64,000 bases of DNA from Sthenelais limicola (Eukaryota; Annelida; Polychaeta; Phyllodocida; Sigalionidae): positions 8,027,685 to 8,091,684 of the forward strand of contig OW804097.1 in assembly GCA_942159475.1 (NCBI GenBank). The letters are read 5' to 3'. Shown here in pieces: positions 21,108-30,811 of this stretch; positions within the stretch are counted from its first letter, which is position 1; every line of letters starts with the position of its first letter. A program made the position numbers and the translations under genes. The notes beneath the pieces are model-generated. The model was given only the letters and a program-made list of their open reading frames with translations. It did no database searches and had not been told where the DNA came from.

Positions 21108-22189
21108 TGAGCCAGTCGGATCGGGTTTATATACACTGACAAAGCATGATGGGATACCATAACAGGTAAAGCTAGGGATCTAGTTACTGGGTTTGTTTGT
21201 AGTACTTTTCTATTTTTTGATTTTGAGCTTAGTTTAGTAAATTAGACAACAACTCAGATTGAATTGATGAATATATTTTTAGTTGCGATAAATAATTACA
21301 GATTTGAATCATTTTCATTCGTTTTCATAAAAAACCCAGTATATTTAGCTGAAACACATTTGTATTATTATCTTTAATTAGTGCTCTGGTTTTCGTGTTT
21401 TAGACTTCAATTTAACAAAACAAACACTACCAGAATTCAGAATCCATCAACAACAACTGACTTCTCTTATTCAAAATATCATTTATCATCCACTAAGAAC
21501 TCTGGCAGATCTCTTCAGTATATTCCATCTGAGAAGAGACCAGGTCCTCCATCTTTCCATCCAGTTCCAGGCACCCGGCTTATAAACGGGGCCCAGCTTA
21601 TATTAACGTTAGGACGTGCTGAACCCCGGCTTATAAATGGGGTGGGCTAATACTTGGGGTCTGGCTAATACACGGGTATATACAGTATACCTTGATGAAG
21701 TCACACAAAGAATGTCAAAACGTTGGTAACAAATCTAAATGAACACCCATGTACTCAACTACACTGTTCAACGTTATTATTTTGGCTTTGGTGTTGCGTC
21801 CCTTCTGATCTCCCCAAATGAGTAATTAGCATAATTTCAGCGAGACCAAAATTTATTTATCTTTTCTCTTTAAAAGCTACAATGAAATAATTAAAAAATG
21901 TATTACTTTTATATAACCCTTAGAATAGTTTTGAATCACTTAGTCTACATATTTTTGCACCCCAGTAGAAAGATTTGTTGAGGGCCCCCCCCCCCCCGAC
22001 CTACCGGTATATATGATGGCTATGTAGGAAACCTGACGTCAGTCCCGTTCTATCCTCGTTTTGGGGCCATTATAGGCTGAATTCAGTTGGGCAGATTTTT
22101 CAGTATTTATTTTTTATTCATTTATTATTGATAATAATACAAAAATATTTGGAACCCTCTTTATTTTTCGGATGTACCTACAACATCCA

Positions 22190-22510
22190 TTCATGATATC
22201 CCCCCATTGACATTACTCCCGATGCCAGTGGCCTGATGAGCTATTATTAGTGAAACCATGTAGTGCCAAACCAATGGCTTTTTCATTTGGAAGATTATTT
22301 ATTTCTAGAATATCATTTTTATCTCTGGAGAATCTGTGGACTTTTTAGAATTAAATGCCTTTTTAACATCATTTGATCTAAATAATAATGACGATAATAC
22401 AGCTTGGACAATGTTATCCAAGCAACAAGAGCACCCCCTGTTGATGTCGCCAAGGGTATGAGTGAGGTGACGTTCTTCAGTTGCATGGTAGCTTTCAAGG
22501 GGGAAAGTTG
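22190..22510 (+). repeat. Dispersed repeat carrying a hammerhead-like core (copy 2)
   Basis: This is a diverged copy of the element at 6880-7260, sharing the ribozyme-like core and several downstream blocks in order. It lies inside intron 2 of the TRIM-like gene. A run of Cs (21987-21998) and further AT-rich sequence precede it. Confidence 0.6.
22233..22272 (+). ncRNA. Hammerhead-ribozyme-like core, copy 2
   Basis: CTGATGA (22233-22239), arm GCTA, loop TTAT, arm TAGT (one G-T wobble) and GAAA (22252-22255). Then CCATGTA-GTGCCAAACC follows, almost identical to copy 1. Compared with copy 1 the stem II bases differ (GCTT/AAGC versus GCTA/TAGT) but pairing is kept, which suggests selection on structure. 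The TGGC before CTGATGA can pair with GCCA downstream. Confidence 0.5.
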
Positions 22511-22857
22511 GTGAAATTGTTTCGTCAGAATACGAATAGTGTGGATCAATCAATTCCCAACAACATTAATTACCTACAGTCTATACTATTGGCGTTGAGG
22601 TAATCATCACAGATTCCAACATTAAACCCAACTTTAGGCTATTTTCTATTGGACATGCTGTAATAAACCGAAATAGGACCAAATAATGTAATACTGCAAC
22701 AGATATTTAAAACGATTTAAGATTATACGGTAAGTGAACACGTGTGAGTATTATATATAAGTAATCACCCTTCCCATATGTGAATCTCTGTATCTTGTGT
22801 TGTGTCTTAATATTTATTAAAGGTTTCATGACATTCTGAACATGCTTATATTTTCAG

Positions 22858-23627
22858 CCAAGTATGTGGCAAAGACAGGGATTTCACATGGACACTACCC
22901 CACTGTAGCGTGGACACAGGATGGTCGACCGCTGGTTACTACATATACAGGCCTCCACCAGGTTAACTACGACAAGGCATCCTCCACCTGTACAACATCA
23001 CGCATACACGCTGCATCACACCCTTCCCAGATCAGCACAGCTGAGGATGGATCATGGATTATGAGTATGGGTCGTACAGGTACGCTGGTGATTAATGATG
23101 TTAACAAGCCAGGGGTCAGGGAGTGGGCTCCTCCTGGTATAAAGGCTTACACAGCAGCTATAGATAACTCAGGTATATATGTCAGGGGGTATAATTCACC
23201 CACAATATACTTGTACAGCAGGAACCTGGTGAAGCAAAGGCAGTATCAGATAGATCCCAATTACACAAACGGTCTGATTCATTTGAGTCAAACTGGTGAA
23301 CTGTTACTTGGTTCATGGGATAGTGATGTTGTCCTTGTTATGAACCTTAAAACAGGAGAAAGCAGATCATTCCAGAACAAAGGTACCAATGGTAAACTCA
23401 ACCATCCATATGGTGTGTGTACTGTGGGTGGGGGCAAGTACATTCTTGTGTGTGATTGCTACAACCATTGTGTGAGTGTGTTCACATATGGGGGTGAATA
23501 CCTGCATGATATACAGGTAGAAGGTGGGACTGTAAATCCAAGTGGTGTGAGTGTACTGGAGAGGCAGGGAAAGCCAACGCTCATGGCTGTCACCTCGAAC
23601 AATGTAACGCTGTACACACTGGCATGA
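22858..23627 (+). CDS. TRIM-like gene, last exon: NHL-like beta-propeller
   Basis: The exon follows TATATTTTCAG. Its first two bases complete the codon begun in the middle exon (G|CC, Ala). The frame runs 256 codons to TGA at 23625-23627. Repeated propeller-blade patterns are visible, and the clearest is an NHL repeat: LNHPYGVCTVGGGKYILVCD followed by CYNHCVSVFTYGGEYL. Others include HLSQTGELLLGSWDSDVV and HPSQISTAEDGSWIMS. The exon probably forms the substrate- or RNA-binding propeller of the TRIM-type protein. Domain length (about 255 residues) suits a six-bladed propeller. Confidence 0.85.
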
Positions 23628-24177
23628 GTATTGAGTATTATGAAGAATAACAGCAGCAGGCTGATTTGTTACTACTAAAGTAGGTTCTGATGGAATGTAA
23701 ATTGTAGTGTGTCTGCCAATTGATGTCTATTCAGGGGCCATGGGATTTTTTGCTGATACACAGGCAATGTGGGATAGAGGATTACTAATGCAATTTCTAA
23801 ACCTTTTGATATACTTGTGTTGAAAGGCTAACCTTTTAGTTCAGTCTCAGTGTCATGCATGGCTCTATCTGGTATGAAATGGTCAGTGGGTGACTCACTC
23901 AACCCACAAACAAACATGAACACTGTTACAATATTTACACAAGGAAGCACATTGTCACATTAACAAAAGAATTATTAAGAAGTGGAATGGCAACTGGAGA
24001 TTTTGTTTCTGTATGGTATTATCAAGTGTTTCTAAGAATTATATTCAAGTATACAATATATTACTTATTTACAAGATTAAAATGTGTATATGTAATCTTG
24101 GATTATTTGTTATTGCACATATTAAAGTTTATCATTTGTTGGAAAAGCAAGGTCATCTGTTTGGATCGGCGTCAACC
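23628..24177 (+). other. Probable 3' UTR of the TRIM-like gene
   Basis: Non-coding sequence after the stop codon. A possible ATTAAA lies near 24119 and an AATAAA at 24916, so the transcript could end on either side of the tandem array. Confidence 0.4.
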
Positions 24178-24540
24178 ATGCTTTACTTCTAATGTACACT
24201 TGTAGTAATGTGGGGCTTCATTCACTGCCAGCTGGAAAGTGTATTATTACACTTAACTCCACCATTGGTATCATCCATGCTTTACTTCTAATGTACTCTT
24301 GTAGTAATGTGGTGCTTCATTCACTGCCAGCTGGAAAGTGTATTATTACACTTAACTCCACCATTGGTATCATCCATGCTTTACTTCTAATGTACTCTTG
24401 TAGTAATGTGGGGCTTCATTCACTGCCAGCTGGAAAGTGTATTATTACACTTAACTCAACCATTGGTATCATCCATGCTTTACTTCTAATGTAGTCTTGT
24501 AGTAATGTGGGGCTTCATTCACTGCCAGCTGGAAAGTATA
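24178..24540. repeat. 99-bp tandem array, about 3.6 copies
   Basis: TTTACTTCTAATGTA occurs at 24182, 24281, 24380 and 24479, exactly 99 bp apart, and the units are nearly identical. Because 99 is a multiple of three and the unit lacks a stop in one frame, a 100-codon repetitive open frame appears here. I regard it as spurious. Confidence 0.9.
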
Positions 24541-24993
24541 ATTAACTATTGTCTTCCAGAGGTTTCCCAGGTGGGCATGTTTAGTGAGATGACTATGTTT
24601 ACCATCTGTAGTTAACATTTAGTGTTACATTAGATAATTAGCAGCTGTCTACCATCTCATTCATTAAATTCCGAATTATAGCAGAAGTTGAGTTTAGTTA
24701 TTGTTATCATTGGGTAAACTATATGAACCTGTTCACAAGCTCGTGATATTGTTGCGTGGCTGCAACTTTAGTTTGTTTAAATCAACTAAGTTCTCTGTGT
24801 ACCTAACATGAGAAACTGTTTTACTAATACTGTTGTGATTTATATTACATGTGTACAAATTAACAATCTTCTAAAGTGGAAAAGCGGTGCAGTAGATGGA
24901 ATACCAAATGGGTTCAATAAATCAAATCTTGACAATTGAAAGTGTCTACCATGTTTGAATAAAGGCAAGCAAAAACCCAATTTGATTGCATTA
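24541..24993. other. No gene recognised; possible polyadenylation signal
   Basis: AATAAA at 24916-24921 could end the TRIM-like transcript. Nothing else stands out. Confidence 0.35.
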
Positions 24994-25367
24994 TGTGTTT
25001 CTTATGTGTTTGCCCCTCAACTTATTGCGTTGTCCGGCCTCTGTTGACCGTTTTCCCCCATGCGGCCTTTATCTTTGGTGTGTAGGAAGTGTGATCTCTC
25101 CAAGGCCGCAGTTATCGACTGAGATGAACATCAGGTCCACAGCGATTGACTGAGACCTAACTATGCTATATATAGGTACACTTGTGTAATTAAAACCTAT
25201 ATGGGTAGTATACTCCCCCTTCTTAGCATCTTGGGTAGTATCCCCCCTACTATTGGAGATTGCCAACCAGCGCATGCGCGCTAGGTCGCGTGGGACGCGC
25301 CCACGCTCTATGACTAAATAAACTAGTTAACATCAACAAGCCGCCGTGTTCACTTGCTTTTCCCTTA
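24994..25367 (+). mobile_element. Possible solo LTR
   Basis: The stretch begins TGTG, holds TATATATA near 25168 and AATAAA near 25316, and ends in a CGTGTTCACTTGC...CCCTTACA-like tail typical of LTR 3' ends. CATTA occurs immediately before it (24989-24993) and again at 25368-25372, a candidate 5-bp duplication. The terminal bases are not the canonical TG...CA if that duplication is right, so this is tentative. No internal retroelement sequence is attached. Confidence 0.35.
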
Positions 25368-25372
25368 CATTA

Positions 25373-26318
25373 TATTCAATAATATAACAACATAACAGCC
25401 ACTGCTTTCCACTGTGATTGGCTGTATTAACACAAAACATTGACTGCTTTACATTCTATCATATCACGTTGTATAATAACATCATGTTGGCCAGCATAAA
25501 AACCCCATGCACTGAGCATCACATGGTGCAGCATCAACAATTCCTGCTCAGACAGCAGCTGTGTTAACAAAATCAATTTCCCCTTACATCGCAACATATA
25601 GTGTCTGTCAGTTTGAAGTATCTTAAGCGACTAGGGTACTTATCAGCTATGAACAAACACAGAACCAGATTACTCCTCACTAACTGCCTTTATTATATTC
25701 AAGCCCAATGAAGCGGGGAAGGACTCACACAACCGAGAATCCAACCTATGTTGATGGGAAACAGTATTCAAGTCATACACAAGTCAATATGATGATACAG
25801 GTGTTTACATGACAAACAGTAGTCAATACAGCATATTATTATACCTCTTGGCGGGAAGGTATGGTAAGCCATAGGCTACAGTATGGGAAATCCTTATTTT
25901 CTGTATTTAAATAATTATTTTCGTGGAAAAAACTCGTTATACATTGTATGTAATGATATAAAAATAATTATCTGTGAAATTTCGAATTTATAGTGTATTT
26001 AAATAGAAAATGAGCATAAACAAACCGAGTGGTGGACAGAGCCTGTTGTCCGACTCATTTCCATCAAATTTTCACACAAAACATTGGGAGAGGTAGAATA
26101 AATACAGGTGGTTATCCCCCTTGGGCTACTCAACTTCGTCTGGTGCTACGCACCCTTATGAAATTGCTACGCCCACGGGAGATGACAACCTCTCACATGG
26201 CAAGGAATCAATTTTGTAATCATGAGTACCAAGTCACATTGCATACAGCGCATCACACGTTCATACAGAGTATCATGTTGGTTAGAGGTGGACAGTTAGG
26301 CGGTGAGACAGTTAGGCG
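25373..26318. other. No gene recognised
   Basis: Mixed AT-rich sequence. No supported exon on either strand. Confidence 0.4.
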
Positions 26319-26389
26319 GTTTTCTCTAAGCCTCCTGGAAACAAGCCTTGGCTTCGCCTCGGCTTGTTCCCGGCAGGCTTAGAGAAAAC
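26319..26389. repeat. Hairpin with 29-bp arms
   Basis: Arm GTTTTCTCTAAGCCT...CAAGCC (26319-26347) pairs with 26361-26389 at 26 of 29 positions around a 13-nt loop. A short direct repeat, GACAGTTAGGCGG, precedes it. Confidence 0.75.
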
Positions 26390-27239
26390 GAAGTACCATA
26401 AACTCAGGATCTAATGGCTTTAGTCCCCTTTTGTTGGGCTGTTACTATCATTAACAACAATTTAGAAATGATTTCGAAGCAAAATAAACCAGTGGAAAGC
26501 CATGATCTTGCCGTTTTGAGCAGTAAATATTGTTTTGTATTTTTGTTGATGTAAGGCAAGCGGTCGGCCGGAAACGCTGGGAGACCCATTCTAACGGTCC
26601 CCGCCAGCCCAACACAAACAGGGAATAAAGGTGGATAGTCGGCTGGTCAACCGACCGGAACCAATTCAACCGAATGGGAGCCGATGGGAGCAGGATTGAT
26701 CCGCCTGACGTTGCACCACATATATACAATAAATCTTTCCATCTGTTGATTGACTAAAATCTTAATTATCTGAAAGCTGCCCACGATTAAACTAGAACCA
26801 GGCAGACCAACAGAAGAAAAAAACTACGGAAATATTCATAAATAATGAGACCTTACCTTTTTGTTGATAACATCATGCAGAGGTCTATCCTTTTGATTTA
26901 TCAGTATTCTTTATAATCATCTTTAAAAATCTTAAATTAAAGATTAACAAGTGAAATCTTGTCCGAATTATTCCTATTGCCTGCTGCTAACGACTTCATT
27001 TTGTCAGTAAAAGTTAGGCTAATTACTCAGTAAAAGTCAGCAATTTTTATGTTCGCTGATAAAATGAATTGGGTACAATACTGATATATGGCAACATAAC
27101 AATTCTCGTGTTCCCAGATAGTGCGCAAATTTAACACCAGGGGCATTTATGACAGGCTTCAGGCAAGCCTCATGCCAGGTGGGCTAAGGTGAGAGCTTCC
27201 GGCGGGACCTCCTGTTCAGGCAAGACTTACCAAAACAAC
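26390..27239. other. No gene recognised
   Basis: GC-richer patch at 26560-26720, AT-rich afterwards. No coding stretch could be supported. Confidence 0.4.
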
Positions 27240-29280
27240 AATTCAATTCAATTCAAACTATTTATTTGTACCTAAATATTTTGTACAAATAGGAGCCATG
27301 TTTCAGAAACATATTCCTGGTCTTCCTGCATGGTCCTTGACTACTTGACTACAGGGGTGTATAATTTTTAGATAATGTGTATAAAGACCAGAAAGTTATT
27401 TGTTGCTACACTAAAATGTCTACAGTAAATATCTTTGTTGTTACACAAACTGTCTACACAAAATATTAGCACGATGACACATTGCAGGGGGAAAGACTGT
27501 ACAACAGCATGGTGTCCCTGCTGGAAAGAGAATATAGGATATCCCATGCCTCACAGGCTACAGCTGATCTGTGGCACAACACATTGCAAGATGATTCAGA
27601 TGAGAATTTATGACATTTTATACTTAAATTTTTTTGATACATTTTATGACAATACATCCAATTTTACATGAGAAGCAATAGATGGGTGACTTGACACCAA
27701 AAATCCAAGCTACAGACACTTGAATGTAGGAATTTTTTTAATTTAACCGATGATAGGAATATTCTTTTAATTGCTATAAATTCATAAAAAAAATCAATTT
27801 TAGTCATAGAGACATGTACAATGTGTCATTTCAAAGAGCATTTCAATCTAACAAACATTTAATACATGTTTAGCTCTATCTCCAACAGAAACTTGACTGC
27901 GCTTCACGAAAAAGAGGCCTACTTCATTCTGTTGCAAAAGGGCAAAATGACCTCATTTCTCAAAAGGTGATTATACAAAAACTACTGCATGCAGAATCAA
28001 GTGGCTGGTATCAATCAATAGATAATTATGTGCCCTACAAATGATTTTATTTAACCTAAGATGTAAATGCATTATCCTCAGTCATTGGCAAAAAACCTAA
28101 AAAAGTCAGAAAAATTGGCGGCCATCTTGGATTTTCTCTGCAAATATAGGTCAGCGCAAGTGGCATCCACCATGAATTTAATCAGTAATAGTCAGGCTAC
28201 CAATCTAGGGTGGATGCCACCCTCTTAACATTCCGTACCTCCTAAAGTGATTTCTAAGCCCCTTTTGAAATTCTGCCTCCAGTCTATAAATCAGCATTAA
28301 TGAATAGAGTAAATAAAGTAAAATGAAATAGAATAAACTGAAACAACAGTCAGGGCAATATAAATTGTCACATTTTCCGGACTAAACTTGAATATAGGTT
28401 ATATAATGTACAGAGAAATAATAAAGTATGTTACATATTTTTCGCTCCCTGGCAGGGCAAAGCTGGCATATGGCTACCTGTGACATCAGTCAACATCATG
28501 ACAGACTTACAAAACATAATAGATTTGACATTATAAGACATAAAATATGCCCTAAAACATAACAGATTAAACACAAATGTATGGAACATAAAGTGTGAAA
28601 ATGAGCATATACAGTTACAGAATCGTTGTAGTTATTACAAAGTTGATTATAGAAACTCAATATTTTCTAAATTCTCTGTGATGAAGAAACTTTTCCGGTC
28701 CTCTATTTGGTGAGCCCCAATTCCCAGTTCGTTCCAGTATTTGACTGATTTGTAGGTAAAAGAGTTCATATTTTTGTGAATTTTGGTTGTATTAGTTTTA
28801 AATTTCGCCGGCCTTTCATATGGCTTTTAGTTGTCAAGTTTTTATTGTCTATATTCTCTTTTTTGGATGCTAGAAAATGGCTGAGGTTTAAAATATGTTT
28901 TTGCCTTCTTTTACTTAAATAGAGAAGGTTCATCTCGAGATGTTCTTGGTCTACATTTGTTCTCTTATTTTTATTGAAAATAATACGTAGAGCTGAGTTC
29001 TGTAAAGATTGTAGCTTACCCAATAGATTCTTTGGACCGGAATCATACAAATAATCACCAAAATCAAAGTGAGGTAAAATTGTCATTTTATAAATATCAT
29101 GTTTGCTCTTGTGTGTGAAGCCTAAATAGTAATCTGAGTTTGTTTTGGACCTTAATTCGAATGTTATTGATATGTTATTGATAGGTTTCTATCTAATACT
29201 AGACCTAAATATTTGTATTCTGTGACCTGCTCAAGAGTAGCATTTCCCAGAGTTAAAGATCAACTTTTCAGGGTCAAAAA
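27240..29280 (-). mobile_element. Degenerate 5'-truncated LINE
   Basis: The 3' tail is the (TTGAA)n-type repeat at 27241-27256. Reading the minus strand, the RT palm (ATLEQVTEYKYLGLVLD near 29220) leads to FGDYLYDSGPKNLLGKLQS and the C-terminal part (28766-29086). After a frameshift it goes on to SFTYKSVKYWNELG. About 1 kb of unrelated AT-rich sequence (about 27440-28440) appears to sit inside its 3' UTR, including a stretch containing GGCGGCCATCTTGG. It is the same family as the element at 45186-47720. Confidence 0.75.
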
Positions 29281-29558
29281 ACATAAAATAAAATAAATAT
29301 CTGGTTATACATACAACAAGAATGGGGGATCTGATCAATCTTTGAGAGAAATTATAAGTGGAATATCATTATATGATCTACAGACCAAAAGAAGTCTGGG
29401 TCATAGGCAGGGTTCCCATGGTCCAGAGCACTTTGAACATTTTATCAATTGGATATTTCATTGGAGACTGTCGGGCCCTGACACATATCAATCTCAGAGA
29501 CCGACGAAAAATCTGTGGAGACCTGGGCGTCGGTCTCTGGGTTATGTTGCCCACTGAA
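29281..29558. other. No gene recognised; small hairpin
   Basis: CAGAGACCGACG (29495-29506) and its complement (29528-29539) form a perfect 12-bp stem. Nothing else was identified. Confidence 0.4.
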
Positions 29559-30109
29559 TGAGTGTGGTAAATAAGTTTAAATGTAATAAAAGGACTATAA
29601 CTATTATAAGTGACTATAAGCGACTAATGGTTGATGTATTAATACAGATCTAGGACGGATTGAGCATCAGGTTGTAGCACCAAGGATCACATGCCCTTTA
29701 AGTCAAAAGTTCAATAACTTAAACTTCGAATAAGTTTACATCAAAACATATGTAGGATACCAATTGTAAACAATGAGTATCTGGGGTATCACAAACAAAA
29801 ATATATATATGCTCTCCGTGCTGTATATCTCCTGTATATTTCCTGTCTCCTGTATATCTCCAGAAGTTAAACTTATTGGAAGTTTAAGTTACCATATCAT
29901 CCCTCATAGCAGCATGTCTTTGAGAGCATTAAAGCCAAGTTACCCATGATAGGATCAACATGCCATAAGGTATGGGGTTAATTACTGAGTTGTCATAATC
30001 AGTTGAGAAACAAATAGATAAGTAACATTTACATATACATAAGAGCTAACTAAGGATAATCATTGGAAATCCTCACAGTATACATTAAATCCCTACTATG
30101 TTTTGATAT

Positions 30110-30365
30110 TTTTAGGGGCCCAATATTTGGCAACATTTTTATTTTATCGAAAATTGCAAGAATGATTTCACCAATAACACAGCTTTTATAAATGACCTAT
30201 GAAAACCAAATGCATGATGGGAAAGATGGGGATGTGTGTTATAGAAACATGTATAACACATGGATATTGACATTAGAGCATTGATAAATAGTCCATGCTG
30301 AACATGGCATGTTTTATATAGATTTAACACTGTGCTATTAGTCCCATAATTCCATGTGAATCAAG
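30110..30365 (+). repeat. Dispersed ~250-bp repeat (copy in duplication A)
   Basis: Also present in duplication B (48310-48565) and, inverted and more diverged, at 62545-62830. Shared blocks include TTTTATCGAAAATTGCAAGAA, AACCAAATGCAT, CATGCTGAACATGG and GCGAATCAAGATTC. Confidence 0.7.
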
Positions 30366-30429
30366 ATTCGAAATGGCACCTATGCAAATCCCCTATTTGC
30401 TCACTGCCGCCATGACACATGGAGTTCTT

Positions 30430-30614
30430 GGGTCAGATTTTCAGAAAATGCACAATTGGCAGTTGTACACATTGTACAATATTTGGCATTCCATTGATTC
30501 TAGCCATCTGTTTGGTTAGGTTGAACTGTATTTTGAACTTTATCTTCGTCTAAAATTTGGGTTACTTGAGAGGATTGGCGAAGTTGAATTGTACATTTTC
30601 GGAAAATCTGACCC
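30430..30614. mobile_element. MITE with GGGTCAGATTTTC terminal inverted repeats
   Basis: 185 bp flanked by inverted GGGTCAGATTTTC(A/G)GAAAATG ends. TCTT before and after is a 4-bp target duplication. Copy B (48621-48632) has the uninterrupted GAGTTCTTACAG, confirming insertion and borders. Other members lie at 37838, 39638, 44280, 61745, 62131 and 63602. Confidence 0.9.
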
Positions 30615-30811
30615 TCTTACAGTGGCTAATGTACTGTTTATGGTTCTCCACCATGGATTTGTTATGTAGAGAAAACACCGATGATTTCCTCTTATGCTCC
30701 ATTTGTAGGAAGCAAGTGGGGATGATTCATGTCACTATACACCAGAAGATATGCTCCTATAATCATTGCTGGGAATATTGACCTTGTACTTCAACACACT
30801 AAACATAAGTT

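Larger units (their letters stand above)
14545..21691. mobile_element. Older inverted-repeat DNA element split by a LINE
   Basis: The left end, ACCGTATATACCTGTGTATA (14545), is matched in inverted orientation by the right end, ACACGGGTATATACAGTAT (about 21670-21691). Related GGCTTATAT/GGGG motifs lie just inside both ends (14560-14575; 20870-20920; 21575-21660). Removing the LINE at 14611-20851 and one target copy leaves an element of about 0.9 kb, the size of a non-autonomous DNA transposon. No transposase is visible. It lies wholly inside the TRIM-like intron. Confidence 0.6.
10688..23627 (+). other. TRIM-like gene span (RING, B-box, coiled coil, NHL-like propeller)
   Basis: Three exons (10688-11426, 13986-14256, 22858-23627) join in compatible phases (0, then 1) and end at a TGA. 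Together they encode about 590 residues: RING finger, two B-box-type zinc motifs, coiled coil, a Pro/Ala linker and a C-terminal propeller with at least one clear NHL repeat. Introns are 2,559 and 8,601 bp and are full of mobile-element sequence. The order is that of TRIM-NHL-type E3 ubiquitin ligases, expanded in many invertebrates. Substrate and pathway cannot be inferred. The start codon lies upstream of the first listed exon. Confidence 0.8.

Noticed and set aside
24192..24494. 100-codon repetitive open frame
   Set aside because: By-product of a 99-bp tandem array whose length is a multiple of three.
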